This document shows, piece by piece, positions 1 to 9,247 of a stretch of 64,000 bases of DNA (positions within the stretch are counted from its first letter, which is position 1; every line of letters starts with the position of its first letter). The DNA is taken from the NCBI GenBank assembly GCA_963790525.1, contig CAWBOV010000002.1, forward strand, positions 620,001 to 684,000, written 5' to 3'. The translations under genes were made by a program, and so were the position numbers. This DNA comes from CAWBOV01 sp963790525 (lineage in GTDB: Bacteria > Actinomycetota > Actinomycetes > Mycobacteriales > Jatrophihabitantaceae). The notes below the pieces were generated by a model. It searched no databases and was not told where the DNA came from. It was given only the letters and a program-made list of their open reading frames with translations.

Positions 1-702
1 GCAGGCGACCCCGTCGACGAACGTGTCCGCCGCCTCGGTGGAGACGACCGCACCCGCGGCGAAGGACAGCGCGGTCGCCGGGGCCCGGTCGGACACCACC
101 CCGACGATCTCGGTCCGCGCGCCGAGCAGGTCCCGCACGTGGATGAGCCCGCTGATGCCCGAGCCCATCCCCACCGGGACGTAGACCACGTCGAGGTCGG
201 GGACGGCCTCCAGCAGCTCGGCCGCGTACGTGGACACTCCCAGCACGAGATCGGGGTGGTACGGCGGGACGGCCTCGAGCCCCAGCTCGGCGGCGAGGTC
301 GACGGACCGCTCACGAGCGGCCTGGAAGTCGTGCCCGTACTCGATCACCTCCGCGCCGAAGCCGCGCATGGCGGCGTTCTTGCCTGGTGAATTGCCGTGC
401 GGTACCACGATGGTCACGTCGAGGCCCGTGGCGCGGCCGGCGAACGCCAGGCTCTGCCCGTGGTTGCCGCGGGTCGCGGAGACCAGGCCGCGCACGTGCG
501 GGCGCTGCGCGCGCAGCCGGTCGGCGTAGACGAGGCCGCCACGCACCTTGAAGGCGCCGACCGGCGTGTGGTTCTCGTGCTTGACCCAGACCTCGGTGCC
601 GACGGCGTCGGCGAGCAGCGGCCAGCGGAACTGCGGCGTCGGCGGTACCCAGCGTCCGACGAGCTCCCGGGCGTAGGCGAGGTCGGCGGCGGTGATCGTC
701 AT
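1..702 (-). CDS. PLP-dependent threonine/serine dehydratase-like enzyme (3' part beyond window)
   Basis: The first 234 residues of a fold-type II PLP enzyme of the threonine dehydratase family are visible; the C-terminus lies beyond position 1. The PLP-binding lysine is in GAFKVRGG (about residue 52), the substrate-carboxylate loop is SATRGNHGQ (about residue 80), and a glycine-rich phosphate-binding stretch GMGSGISG follows near residue 180. The family deaminates hydroxy-amino acids to 2-oxo acids; which amino acid is used here cannot be told. The ATG at 702 overlaps the stop of the upstream VOC gene as ATGA, so the two are probably translationally coupled. It could also be an amino-acid racemase-like paralogue, since the two families are hard to separate without the C-terminus. 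Confidence 0.85.
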   Translation of the reverse strand, partial: MTITAADLAYARELVGRWVPPTPQFRWPLLADAVGTEVWVKHENHTPVGAFKVRGGLVYADRLRAQRPHVRGLVSATRGNHGQSLAFAGRATGLDVTIVVPHGNSPGKNAAMRGFGAEVIEYGHDFQAARERSVDLAAELGLEAVPPYHPDLVLGVSTYAAELLEAVPDLDVVYVPVGMGSGISGLIHVRDLLGARTEIVGVVSDRAPATALSFAAGAVVSTEAADTFVDGVAC

Positions 703-1076
703 CCGGCGAACTGCGTCAGCGACAGGACGTTGCCGTCGGGATCGGTGAACCAGGCGACCAGATCGCCCCCGGGTGCCGTCCACACACCGGCGTCGTCCTG
801 GTCCATCCCGTCGTACCGGCGGAACCCCACGCCCGCTGCGTTCAACTCCGCCACGGCGGCGGCGATGTCGTCGACCCGCCAGCCCAGCACGGTGTACTCG
901 GCGACCGCCCGCTCGGCGACGGCCGTGACGCGCAGCATGGTGCCGTGGGCATCGAACACGCAGGCGTAGTCGTTGTCCTCCGTGCTGCGCAGCCCGAGCA
1001 CGCCGCCGTAGAACGCCCGGGCGCGCGGCAGGTCGGTGCTGGCGACGAAGGCGATCAGTCCGCTGTTCTGCAGCAT
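699..1076 (-). CDS. VOC-family (glyoxalase/bleomycin-resistance fold) protein
   Basis: A 125-residue single VOC module, the normal length for one-module glyoxalase-fold proteins. It opens with the typical first strand and helix (LIAFVASTDLPRARAFY) and ends with the strand FTDPDGNVLSLTQF, which supplies a metal-ligand glutamate in true glyoxalases but here has Ser/Gln near that position, so a metal-dependent activity is uncertain. It overlaps the downstream dehydratase-like gene by 4 nt. This coupling suggests a shared metabolic role, but substrate and reaction are unknown. Confidence 0.8.
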   Translation of the reverse strand: MLQNSGLIAFVASTDLPRARAFYGGVLGLRSTEDNDYACVFDAHGTMLRVTAVAERAVAEYTVLGWRVDDIAAAVAELNAAGVGFRRYDGMDQDDAGVWTAPGGDLVAWFTDPDGNVLSLTQFAG

Positions 1077-1188
1077 GCGGCGACCCTAGCGCGGCGCCGG
1101 TCGGGTCAGTCGGGGCGGACGCGTGCGCACTGCAGGCGGCGCGGCGTCGGGGTCAGTCGCTACTGTGCTCGACGTGGCCCTTCCGACG

Positions 1189-3292
1189 ATGTCCGAGACA
1201 CCGGAGCGCCCTCCGCGGGCGAATCTCGCGCTGTACCGCAAGTACCGCTCGGCGACCTTCGCGGACGTGATCGGCCAGGAGCACGTCACCGAGCCGCTGT
1301 CCACGGCGCTGACGGCCGGCCGCATCAACCACGCCTATCTGTTCAGCGGCCCCCGGGGCTGCGGCAAGACCTCCAGCGCGCGCATCCTCGCCCGGTCGCT
1401 CAACTGCGCCCAGGGCCCGACGCCGACGCCGTGCGGAGTCTGCGACTCGTGCATCGAACTCGCGCCGAACGGCTCCGGCTCGATCGACGTGATCGAGATC
1501 GACGCGGCCAGCCACGGCGGCATCGACGACGCACGGGACCTGCGCGAGCGGGCCTTCTACGCTCCGGCGCGGGACCGCTACAAGGTCTACATCATCGACG
1601 AGGCGCACATGGTCACCACCGGTGGCTTCAACGCGCTGCTCAAGCTGATCGAGGAGCCGCCGGAGTTCCTGGTGTTCGTCTTCGCGACGACGGAGCCCGA
1701 GAAGGTGCTGCAGACCATCCGCTCGCGCACCCATCACTACCCGTTCCGGCTCGTCCCTCCGGGAATCCTGCGCGCGCACCTCGAACGCATCTGTGCCGCC
1801 GAGGGAGCGACCGTCGAGCAGGCGGTGTTCCCGCTGGTGGTGCGCGCGGGCGGGGGCAGCGTGCGCGATTCGCTGTCGCTGCTGGACCAGCTGCTGGCCG
1901 GTGCCGGTCCGGAGGGCGTCACCTATGCCCGCGCGGTGTCGCTGCTCGGCGTCACCGACGCTGCGCTCATCGACGACATGGTCGACGCCCTCGCCGTGGG
2001 TGACGCCGCATCCGTCTACGGCACGGTCGACCGGGTCGTCGAGGCCGGGCACGAGCCGCGCAGGTTCGCCGCCGACCTGCTCGACCGCCTGCGCGACCTG
2101 CTCATCATCGACGCGGTCCCCGAGGCGGCGGAGAAGGGCCTGCTCGACGCCCCCGAGGACACTGTGGCGCGGATGGTCGACCAGGCCGCCCGGATCGGTG
2201 GGGCGTCGGCCGCCCGCTACGCCGAGATCGTCCACACGGCGCTGATCGACATGCGCGGGACGACGGCGCCCCGGCTGGTGCTGGAGCTGGTGTGCGCGCG
2301 GATGCTGCTGCCCGATGCCAGCGCCGACAGCGCCGCGCTGGTGCAGCGCCTCGAACGCCTGGAACGCCGTCAGGGGATGGCCCCGGCCAGTCCGGTACCG
2401 ACAGCTGCAGCTGCACCTGCACCTGCACCTGCATCGAACGCTGCCGCAGCGCCTGCCCCTGTCCCGGCCCCCGCCCCCGCGAAGGCTGCTCCCGCCAAGG
2501 CCGCCCCCGCCAAGGCCGCACGCCCGAGAGGCGGCGCCCGCGAGAGGCGGCGCCTGCGCCGACTGCCGCTGCTGCCGTGCCCGACTGCTCGCTGTGCCCG
2601 CCGCCGCCGTGCCCGCTGCTGCCGAGCCCGTGGCTGCCGAACCCGTGGCAGTCGCGCCGGCGCCACCCATAGCAGACGTCGGGCTGGACGCGGCGGCTGT
2701 GCGCGCGATCTGGCCGGAGATCCTGGACGTGGTCAAGAACGCCAGCCGCCGGACCCGGGCACTGCTGGACAACGCCCAGGTCGCCGACGTCGACGGGTAC
2801 ACGCTGAAGCTGGCGCTCACCGCCGCTCCGCTGGCGCGGATGCTGGGCGAGGAGAGCAACACGAGTGTCGTCACCGGCGCGCTCGCCCAGGTCCTCGGCG
2901 GGCGCTGGACGCTCGTCGTCGACACGGGTTCCGCACCGGCGAGCGGCGGTGCCCCGCGCGCTGCTCGCGCGCCGCTGCCCTCCGCGCCGCCCGCCACTCC
3001 CACGCCTGCCGGCTCCGGCACAGGCTCGGCCCCCGCGGGGTCGGCTCGAGCCACCCCGCAGGCGGAGGCGTGGCCGGAGACCCCCGCCCAGGCTCAGGCG
3101 CGGGAGCAGGCCGAGGCGGCACCTCCCGCTCCGTCCGCGGCGCCGGCTGCCGCCACGGACGACTACGACTACCCCGACGATCCCGGTGAGGATCCCGACG
3201 ACTACCCGGGTACGAGCGGTCCGCGTCACGATCCCGAGGCCGACGCCCTCGCCCTGCTCAAGAACGGCCTCGGCGCGCGCCCCATCGACTAG
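1189..3292 (+). CDS. dnaX: DNA polymerase III gamma/tau subunit DnaX, reading frame broken in the Ala/Pro linker
   Basis: DnaX is the clamp-loader ATPase that assembles the replicative sliding clamp. In frame 1 the N-terminal AAA+ part is intact: ALYRKYR start, Walker A GPRGCGKT, a four-cysteine zinc module around CGVCDSC, Walker B IIDEAH, and the SRC motif in TIRSRTHHY. After about residue 410 comes an Ala/Pro/Lys linker. Frame 1 then degenerates into an Arg-rich sequence, while the conserved C-terminal domain (IWPEILDVVKNASRRTRALL onward) continues in frame 2 to the TAG at 3290-3292. A net +1 change between about 2515 and 2640 is needed. ATG 1189 was chosen; GTG 1174 is possible. No clear Shine-Dalgarno is seen. 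Confidence 0.9.
2505..2640 (+). other. frame break in the dnaX low-complexity linker
   Basis: The alanine-rich linker is readable successively in frame 1 (AKAAPAKAA), frame 2 (AREAAPA), frame 3 (PREAAPAPTAAAAVP) and frame 2 again (LAVPAAAVPAAAEPVAAEP). Net change is one extra base. Several compensating indels in one GC-rich repetitive stretch look like base-calling errors or repeat slippage more than a single programmed site. Confidence 0.7.
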
Positions 3293-3308
3293 CGCGCCCC
3301 ATCGACTA
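3275..3308 (+). repeat. 17-bp tandem duplication spanning the dnaX stop codon
   Basis: Two exact copies of gcgcgccccatcgacta (3275-3291 and 3292-3308). The stop TAG begins on the last two bases of copy one and is regenerated at the end of copy two. The sequence after the second copy again starts gcgcgc. Confidence 0.95.
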
Positions 3309-3421
3309 GCGCGCGCCGCCGGCCCGCCGCCGCACGCTGCTACCGAGCTGACCGGATCCAGCGTCCGATTCCGGCCGTCCGGGTAGCAACGCGCTCGTCC
3401 GACGCGGGCTGGAGCTGTCGA

Positions 3422-4045
3422 TCAGGCGACGCCGGTCTGCTGGGCGACGGACTTGGGGTCGGGCGGCGTCTTGACGAACACCTCGATGCGCACGTCCTCG
3501 TCGGCGTACCCCCCGAGGCGCTCCAGCCCCGAGCGGCCGAACAGGTGCGCGTGCACGTCGTCGCCCCCCAGCGGGTAGTCCGCGCTCTCCCGCCGCCAGT
3601 GGATCGCGAGAAGGGCGCCCCCGGAGACGAGGCCGTCGACCGCCCGCCCGATCGTGGCGTCGAGGTCGTGGCTGCTCAGGTAGTAGCCGATCTCGCTCAG
3701 CACGACCAGGTCGGCGTGCACCTCCGGCCACTTCGCGGGGACGCTGCCCTCCTGGACCTCGACGTTGGGCAGGTGCGCGAGCCGTTCGCGAGCCGTTCGG
3801 ACCGCCGCTGCTGCGCCGTCCCACGCCAGGACGCGATCGCACCGGGCGGCGAGGAGTTGGGTCAGCTCGCCGTTGCCGCAGCCGGGCTCCAGGGCCAGGC
3901 CGTAGCGCGGTCGCGGGAGCATGGCCAGAGCGAGGGCGCGCTTGCGGTGCTCGTACCAGCCCTCGGAGATCCGCCAGGGGTCGGGGTTGGCGTCGTACAT
4001 CGCGTCGAAATAGGTCGACGGAAGGGTGGTTTCTGTGTCCTGCAT
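3422..4045 (-). CDS. NodS-like SAM-dependent methyltransferase
   Basis: A 207-residue class I methyltransferase. Motif I is LALEPGCGNGELT (about residues 48-60), with the acidic strand-2 end at AWDGA and the post-I region DLVVLSEIGYYLS. The N-terminus (STYFDAMYDANPDPWRISE) is characteristic of the NodS-like family, named after a methyltransferase of nodulation-factor synthesis; actinobacterial members act on unknown small molecules. ATG 4045 was chosen over a longer reading because GAGGAG lies about 10 nt upstream and the family N-terminus starts here. It is convergent with dnaX, which ends 130 nt away. The substrate cannot be inferred from neighbours. Confidence 0.85.
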   Translation of the reverse strand: MQDTETTLPSTYFDAMYDANPDPWRISEGWYEHRKRALALAMLPRPRYGLALEPGCGNGELTQLLAARCDRVLAWDGAAAAVRTARERLAHLPNVEVQEGSVPAKWPEVHADLVVLSEIGYYLSSHDLDATIGRAVDGLVSGGALLAIHWRRESADYPLGGDDVHAHLFGRSGLERLGGYADEDVRIEVFVKTPPDPKSVAQQTGVA

Positions 4046-4268
4046 GGGACGCACGTCTCCTCGAGCCGCGGAATGGGACCATCGCCGACGCTCGGGGACT
4101 AGCCGCCCGGGGCGATGTGAAATCGCGCCGGGCTCACGGCCGAACCCGATTCGACGGTACTCGCCGGATACGACAAGGGCAGGTCGAACACCGATCGATC
4201 CGGCCGGCCAGACGGGCAGTTGCGCCCGAAAACGGACGCCACCGCGCGGCGTCTCGGTGAGAACCGCG

Positions 4269-5846
4269 TCAGTAGAGCCGCGTGAGGGTGCGCTGCACGA
4301 GCCGTCGGCCGACCGCGCCGAGCGCCCCGTCCCGCCGCAGTGCCGTGCGCGCGGCATTCGCCCCGCAGGCGCCGTGGACCCCGCCGCCGGGGTGCGCCGA
4401 CGATCCGGCCAGATACAGGCGCTCGATCGGAGTGTCCGCGCCGCCCAGGCCGATGACCGGGCGGAACACGAGCTGCTGGTGCAGCTGCGCGGTTCCCCCG
4501 TTGACGGCGCCGTGCACCAGGCTCGGGTTGCGGTCCTCGATGTCGGCCGGCGACTGGACCAGCCGCGCCTCGACCAGGGCGCCGAAGCCGGGGGCGTGGG
4601 ACTCCATGACGGCCTCGACGCGCTCGACCTGTTCGGTCACCGCACCGGCGGGAGCGCCCTTGGGCAGGTGCGTGTACGCCCAGACCGACTCCGTTCCGGC
4701 CGGTGACCGGGTCGGATCCGACGTCGTCATCTGCCCGACGAGCAGGAACGGGTGCTCGGGGACGGTGCGGGTGGCCAGGTCGGCTGCGTAGCGGGTCAGC
4801 CCGTCCATGTCGGCGCCGACGTGCACCGTCCCGGCCCCGCGCGCGCCGGCCGCCTGCCAGGGCACGGCACCGCGCAGTGCCCAGTCGACCTTGAGCGTGG
4901 GCGGGTCCCAGTCGAAGTGGGCCAGCTCCGCGCGGAAACCGCGGCTGAGCTGCTCCGGCGCGACCAGGCCGCCGAACAGGGTAGGGGCGGGGACGTCGGC
5001 GAGGACGGCGCGGCGGGCGCGGATCGTCTCGCCCGACGCCAGCCGGACCCCGCGCGCGGCGCCGTCGATGACCTCGATCGACACCACCGGCGCCGACAGC
5101 AGTACGTCGCCACCGGCCGCGGCGAGGCGGGCGAGCAGCGCGTCGACGAGCCCGCGGGCGCCACCCACCGGTACCGGGAACCCGACCGTCTGCCCGAGCA
5201 TGCAGAGCAGCCAGCCGTAGATCGCACTGCCGGCGCTGTCCGGTGAGAGGTCCGCGTGCAGGGCGTTGCCACCCAGCAGGATCGACCCGCCCTCGCCGGT
5301 GAACGTCCGCTCGCCGAAGCTGCGCACCGACGACAGTGCCAGCTGCGCCAGGCGTAGGGTCTCGGCCAGCCCGGCCCGGCGCACCAGCGACAGTCCGCTG
5401 CGGACCGGGGGGAACGGGCGGAACAGGGAGTTCAGCAGCGGCTCCTGCAGCTCGGTCCACTGCTCGGTCAGCCGGCGCCAGGCGTCCCCGTCGCCCTTGC
5501 CGAACGCCTCGACCGACGCGGCGGTGACGTCGACGTCGCGGGACAGGACGGCACTGCGCCCGTCGGCGAAGACGTGCGCCAACACGCTCGGGGCGTGACT
5601 CCAGCGCAGGCCATGGTCCTCGAGGTGCAGCCCGCGCATCACCGGCGAGCCCGCGCCGAGGGGGTAGAACGCGCTGAACAGGTCCGTCACGTAGTCCGGG
5701 TGCAGCTCACGCGAGGAGCGGACGGCACCGCCCGCGGTATCGGTGGCCTCGCACACCACGACGTCCCAGCCGGCGTCGGCGAGCACGTTCGCGGCGACCA
5801 GGCCGTTGTGCCCGGCGCCGATCACGACCGCGTCAACCTCGAGCAT
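4269..5846 (-). CDS. phytoene-desaturase-like FAD/NAD(P)-dependent oxidoreductase
   Basis: A 525-residue flavoprotein with an N-terminal dinucleotide-binding motif VVIGAGHNGLVAANVLADAG (residues 6-25) followed by the acidic strand end CEA. The C-terminal FAD motif is LYLAGSSAHPGGGVHGACG, the signature of the CrtI/PDS-like superfamily (carotenoid desaturases and retinol saturase-like enzymes). No carotenoid genes are adjacent, so a carotenoid substrate is not implied. ATG 5846 was chosen because it places the Rossmann motif at the N-terminus. It overlaps the upstream membrane-protein gene by 14 nt, which suggests coupled translation. Confidence 0.85.
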   Translation of the reverse strand: MLEVDAVVIGAGHNGLVAANVLADAGWDVVVCEATDTAGGAVRSSRELHPDYVTDLFSAFYPLGAGSPVMRGLHLEDHGLRWSHAPSVLAHVFADGRSAVLSRDVDVTAASVEAFGKGDGDAWRRLTEQWTELQEPLLNSLFRPFPPVRSGLSLVRRAGLAETLRLAQLALSSVRSFGERTFTGEGGSILLGGNALHADLSPDSAGSAIYGWLLCMLGQTVGFPVPVGGARGLVDALLARLAAAGGDVLLSAPVVSIEVIDGAARGVRLASGETIRARRAVLADVPAPTLFGGLVAPEQLSRGFRAELAHFDWDPPTLKVDWALRGAVPWQAAGARGAGTVHVGADMDGLTRYAADLATRTVPEHPFLLVGQMTTSDPTRSPAGTESVWAYTHLPKGAPAGAVTEQVERVEAVMESHAPGFGALVEARLVQSPADIEDRNPSLVHGAVNGGTAQLHQQLVFRPVIGLGGADTPIERLYLAGSSAHPGGGVHGACGANAARTALRRDGALGAVGRRLVQRTLTRLY

Positions 5847-7194
5847 CGAGTGCCTCGCCTTCCGTGGCCCACGAGGGCAGGTGGTCACCGGCCAGCGCCA
5901 GTCCGCACACGATCAGCGACGCCGACAGCCACCACTGGTTCTCGAAGCTCTGCTTGTTGAACAGGTTGAACCCGAAGACGACCAGCCCGCAGCCCACGAG
6001 CAGGCCCGACGGGGTGCGGGGCAGGTAACGAAGCGAGATCGCGATGGCTCCGAGTATGGCCACCAGCACCGCGACCGTGCGCAGCGGCCCGGGCACCAGC
6101 CGCCAGAAGGAGATCGAGTCGTGGCGGGCCGGGAGGTCGAGGAAGAACCCCACCGTGCAGTGCAGGAACCGCTGCGGGTTCCACAGCACCCACGTGGCCG
6201 AGACCAGCCCGGCGCCCGCGACCGCGGCGATCGTCGTGCGGCGCCCGAACAGCGGCCAGAAGAAGAACAGCGGCAGCAGCAGGACCGCGTGCTGCTTCGT
6301 CGCCAGGGCCAGCGCGAGCGCGGCGACGCCGAGCCAGGTACGTCCGAGGCTCGCCAGCGTGACCGCCAGCAGCAGGAAGCCGATCAGGATGGACTCGTTC
6401 CACGCCTGCTGGGACACCCGCAGCGTCCCGGCGAGGGTCAGCGCGGTGCCGAGGACGGTCAGGGCGTGCGCCCGCTCGGCCCCCGCGAAGCGGCGCCAGA
6501 CCAGGGCGGTCACCCCAGCCCAGCCGAGGATCATCACGCCGATCTCGGCCCACCGCACGTCGCCGACGAGCCAGCCGGGCCACGTGGTGAGGAAGGTCGC
6601 CGGCAGGTAGTTGAAGCAGTCGGCCGTCTGGCCGGCCGGGATGCCGGTGAAGAAGTGGTCGTACGGGTTGACGCCGTGGAACAGCCCGGCGGAGGACTGC
6701 TCGAAGATGTCCCACACGTCGATGAGCGGGCGCCGCCCACCCAGGACCGTGAACGCGCAGGCGAGGACCATGGCGCCGATCGCCGAGGCTGCCAGCGCCG
6801 TCCGGGCGCGTGCCGCCAGGCTCGGCGCGACGGCGGCCAGAGCGAGCAGGCCGAGGGCCACGAACCCCATCCCGGTACCCCACGGGTACCACCCGGTGCG
6901 GGTCATGTTGCCGACCGGGCCGCGGTAGATCTGGGGGTACGTCGACGCCACCAGCGCGATCGCCACCGCCCACATGGCCGGGCGGCGGTAGGGCAGGAGC
7001 ACCAGCGCGGCGATCACGGCGACGGCGCCCAGGCCGATCGGCAGCTGGTTGAACCAGCGCGCCGTCGTCGACCAGGAAGCGGTGGCGGCGATCAGGGCGA
7101 CGGCGATCAGCACGACGTCCCCGCTGCCGACCGGGGAGGCCCGCGTGACGGGGGCTGTGGGCGCGGTCAGGCCGTCCAGCGTCAGCCGCGGCAC
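5833..7194 (-). CDS. polytopic membrane protein, glycosyltransferase-87-like
   Basis: A 453-residue protein with about ten hydrophobic segments spread over its length. Polar loops between early segments contain DVWDIFEQSSAGLFHGVNPY and TWPGWLVGDVRWAEI, resembling the acidic first loop of polyprenyl-phosphate-mannose-dependent (GT-C) mannosyltransferases; this resemblance is inference. The GTG at 7194 is preceded by GAGGAGG six to twelve bases upstream, which fixes the start; upstream in-frame sequence is low-complexity Ser/Pro and unlikely to be translated. It is upstream of and overlaps the desaturase-like gene. A membrane glycosylation or lipid-sugar role is possible but unproven. Confidence 0.75.
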   Translation of the reverse strand: MPRLTLDGLTAPTAPVTRASPVGSGDVVLIAVALIAATASWSTTARWFNQLPIGLGAVAVIAALVLLPYRRPAMWAVAIALVASTYPQIYRGPVGNMTRTGWYPWGTGMGFVALGLLALAAVAPSLAARARTALAASAIGAMVLACAFTVLGGRRPLIDVWDIFEQSSAGLFHGVNPYDHFFTGIPAGQTADCFNYLPATFLTTWPGWLVGDVRWAEIGVMILGWAGVTALVWRRFAGAERAHALTVLGTALTLAGTLRVSQQAWNESILIGFLLLAVTLASLGRTWLGVAALALALATKQHAVLLLPLFFFWPLFGRRTTIAAVAGAGLVSATWVLWNPQRFLHCTVGFFLDLPARHDSISFWRLVPGPLRTVAVLVAILGAIAISLRYLPRTPSGLLVGCGLVVFGFNLFNKQSFENQWWLSASLIVCGLALAGDHLPSWATEGEALDARG

Positions 7195-7272
7195 CGGGGC
7201 CTCCTCACTCGTCGCTGCAGATCTCTGATCGCGCGTCGGCGCGGCACCCGAAGGTAGCAAGTGCAGACGGCG

Positions 7273-7304
7273 CAGGCCCCGCCGCGTGATCGCGGCGGGG
7301 CCTG
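7273..7304 (-). terminator. perfect 14-bp hairpin, likely terminator of the lipoprotein gene
   Basis: caggccccgccgcg (7273-7286) pairs perfectly with cgcggcggggcctg (7291-7304) around a TGAT loop. It lies 24 nt downstream of the lipoprotein stop and upstream of the next gene on the same strand. No U-tract follows, which is usual in actinomycetes. Confidence 0.75.
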
Positions 7305-7327
7305 TGATGTCCGGTGGTGCGGGTGGG

Positions 7328-7978
7328 CTACTTGGTGTTGACGGTGATCTTGGCGATGCCGACGAGGAGGTCGGCCTTGACGGCGGTGGTCTTGAAGGTG
7401 GAGTTGAGCAGGCCCGCGGCGTCGGGGGAGATCTCGACCTTGGTGCCTTCGAGGATGGCGGTGTCACCGACGGTCTGCAGGGACTTCAGCGTGGTGCCGT
7501 CCAGGTAGAACAGGTAGGCGTGGGTCGCGGCGGACTTGCCGTTGACCGAGACGTCGCCGTAGAGCTTGGACGCGCCGGGGTCGATGTCGAAGTTGGTGAG
7601 CTCGACCTTGATCGCGCTGGCGCCGGTGCCGGCGGTCAGCGACAGCCCGGACCCGTCGTGCTTGATGTCGCCGACGACGAACGGGCTCTTGGTGCCGGGG
7701 GTGTAGTAGGTGACGTTGCCGCCGGTGATCGGGAAGTCGACGGCGCCGTTGGCCAGGGTCGCGGTGCCGGTGACGCCGGGGGTGAGCTTGAGGGAGGTCA
7801 GCGCGGAGACGAACCCGGCGTCGAGGGTGACCTGGGTGTCCTTGCCGGTGAGGCTGGGGATGGTGGCCACGGGCTTGTCGGAGGCCTTGGTGGTGCTGCT
7901 GGAGGAGCAGGCCGCCAGCGGGATCGCGAGGAGCGCGGCGGCGGTGAAGCCGAGGACTGCTTTCTGGACAATGCGCAT
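7328..7978 (-). CDS. secreted lipoprotein of unknown function
   Basis: A 216-residue protein with a lipoprotein signal peptide: MRIVQK, a hydrophobic core, and the lipobox LAAC, giving a mature lipidated cysteine followed by a Ser/Thr linker. The remainder is beta-rich and repetitive in character (Thr/Gly/Val/Asp), with no catalytic motif I recognise. The second ATG (7978) was chosen because the GAAGGA ribosome-binding site is 9 nt upstream of it, while it directly abuts the first ATG (7987). It has its own promoter region, shared divergently with the gene at 8141, and a strong terminator hairpin downstream. Function unknown; likely an outer-face membrane-anchored protein. Confidence 0.8.
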   Translation of the reverse strand: MRIVQKAVLGFTAAALLAIPLAACSSSSTTKASDKPVATIPSLTGKDTQVTLDAGFVSALTSLKLTPGVTGTATLANGAVDFPITGGNVTYYTPGTKSPFVVGDIKHDGSGLSLTAGTGASAIKVELTNFDIDPGASKLYGDVSVNGKSAATHAYLFYLDGTTLKSLQTVGDTAILEGTKVEISPDAAGLLNSTFKTTAVKADLLVGIAKITVNTK

Positions 7979-8140
7979 GATGTTCATTCCTTCGTGTTGG
8001 CGACTGTTGCAAGGGGTTCGGCCCGTCCACACGTTCTGGATGGGTCCGGGTGACGCCGCACACGAAACGAGATCCGCCCGTGACCTGTGCATTTCCGCGC
8101 TCGACTGAACGCGCACGCCACCGCCGACGTAGCTTGAGGA

Positions 8141-9247
8141 ATGCCCACCCTGCGCCGCTGGAGCCTCGTGCTGGTCGGCGTGGTGGTGCTCGGCCTGCTG
8201 CCCTGGGCGGTGGCGCACCGGCCGGTTCCGTCCAACGGCATGTCGGCGGCGACGCTGTTGCAGCGCATCCAGGGCTCGGGCGGGGCGACGTACTCCGGGT
8301 ACGCCGAATCCGACGGCGGCCTGCAGCTGCCCGTGTCGAGCCAGTTCAACTCCATCGCGGACCTGCTCGGCGGGACGAGCCAGCTCCGGGTCTGGTGGCG
8401 GGGCGCCGAGGACTGGCGGGTGGACACCATCAGCGCCTTCGGGGAGTCCGACGAGCACCGCATGGTCGGCGGGACGTGGACCTGGGACTACGAGGCGCTC
8501 CGCGCGACGTACACCGCCATCGCCCTGGATCCGTCCGTGCGGTTGCCCGAGGCAGGGGACCTGCTGCCGTCCCTGCTGGCGCAGCGGCTGCTCAGCGAGG
8601 CCGTCCCGTCGGAGGTGTCCCGGCTGCCTGTCGCGCGCATCGCCGGGGTGGACGCGCCCGGCTTGCGCCTGCGCCCGGACCAGCCGGCGTCCAGCGTCGA
8701 CCACGTCGACGTGTGGGCGGACCCGTCGACGGGCGTGGCGCTGCGGGTCGAGGCGTTCGCCGCCGGGGCGGGGACGGCCGCCATGTCGACGTCGTTCCTC
8801 GACTTCCACGCCGGCACCCCCGCGCCGGCCACCACCGCGTTCGCCCCACCGCTGGGGTCGCACGTCGAGACCGGCCGCGGGTTCGACCTGGCTTCCGGGG
8901 TCGATCGCTTCGCCGACGTCACCCCGCCCGCTGAGCTGGCCGGATTGCAGCGCTCGACCCGGACCAGCGACCTCGGCAGCATCGGGGTGTACGGGCGTGG
9001 GGTGACCGAACTGATCGCCGCGCCGCTGCCCAACCGCTTCGCCGATCCGCTGCGGGCCCAGCTCGCGCGCCCGGCCACGGTGCCCGCGGACGGGACGACC
9101 TACTTCGCCAGCGCGCCCCCGGTGAACCTGCTGCTCGCCCCGAGCCGCGACGGCCGGAGCAGCTGGTTGCTGACGGGCACGGTCACCATGGCCACCCTGC
9201 AGACCGCCGCGGCGCAGCTGGCCGCCGACCCCCCGGAGCGCCGATGA
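8141..9247 (+). CDS. membrane-anchored RseB/LolA-like protein, first gene of an ABC operon
   Basis: A 368-residue protein with one N-terminal membrane segment or signal anchor (residues 7-25) and an extracytoplasmic body. The middle part (YSGYAESDGGLQLP, then LRVWWRGAEDWRVD and WTWDYE) resembles the LolA/RseB-type curved beta-sheet domain seen in actinobacterial outer-membrane-lipoprotein-sorting or sigma-E regulator-like proteins; this is fold-level inference. GAGGA precedes the ATG. Its stop overlaps the ABC ATPase start as ATGA, so it probably works with that transporter, perhaps as an extracellular partner. Confidence 0.75.
   Translation: MPTLRRWSLVLVGVVVLGLLPWAVAHRPVPSNGMSAATLLQRIQGSGGATYSGYAESDGGLQLPVSSQFNSIADLLGGTSQLRVWWRGAEDWRVDTISAFGESDEHRMVGGTWTWDYEALRATYTAIALDPSVRLPEAGDLLPSLLAQRLLSEAVPSEVSRLPVARIAGVDAPGLRLRPDQPASSVDHVDVWADPSTGVALRVEAFAAGAGTAAMSTSFLDFHAGTPAPATTAFAPPLGSHVETGRGFDLASGVDRFADVTPPAELAGLQRSTRTSDLGSIGVYGRGVTELIAAPLPNRFADPLRAQLARPATVPADGTTYFASAPPVNLLLAPSRDGRSSWLLTGTVTMATLQTAAAQLAADPPERR

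Noticed and set aside
1077..1188. Possible SRP RNA (ffs), which lies near dnaX in many actinobacteria
   Set aside because: The GGAAG and AGCAG domain IV motifs and the expected helix are absent.
2461..2640. E. coli-type -1 slippery site in dnaX
   Set aside because: No A-rich heptamer exists, and the needed net change is +1, not -1.
945..3229. Long minus- and plus-strand open frames overlapping dnaX
   Set aside because: Shadow frames of GC-rich coding sequence, with Arg/Ala-rich translations and no recognisable domain.
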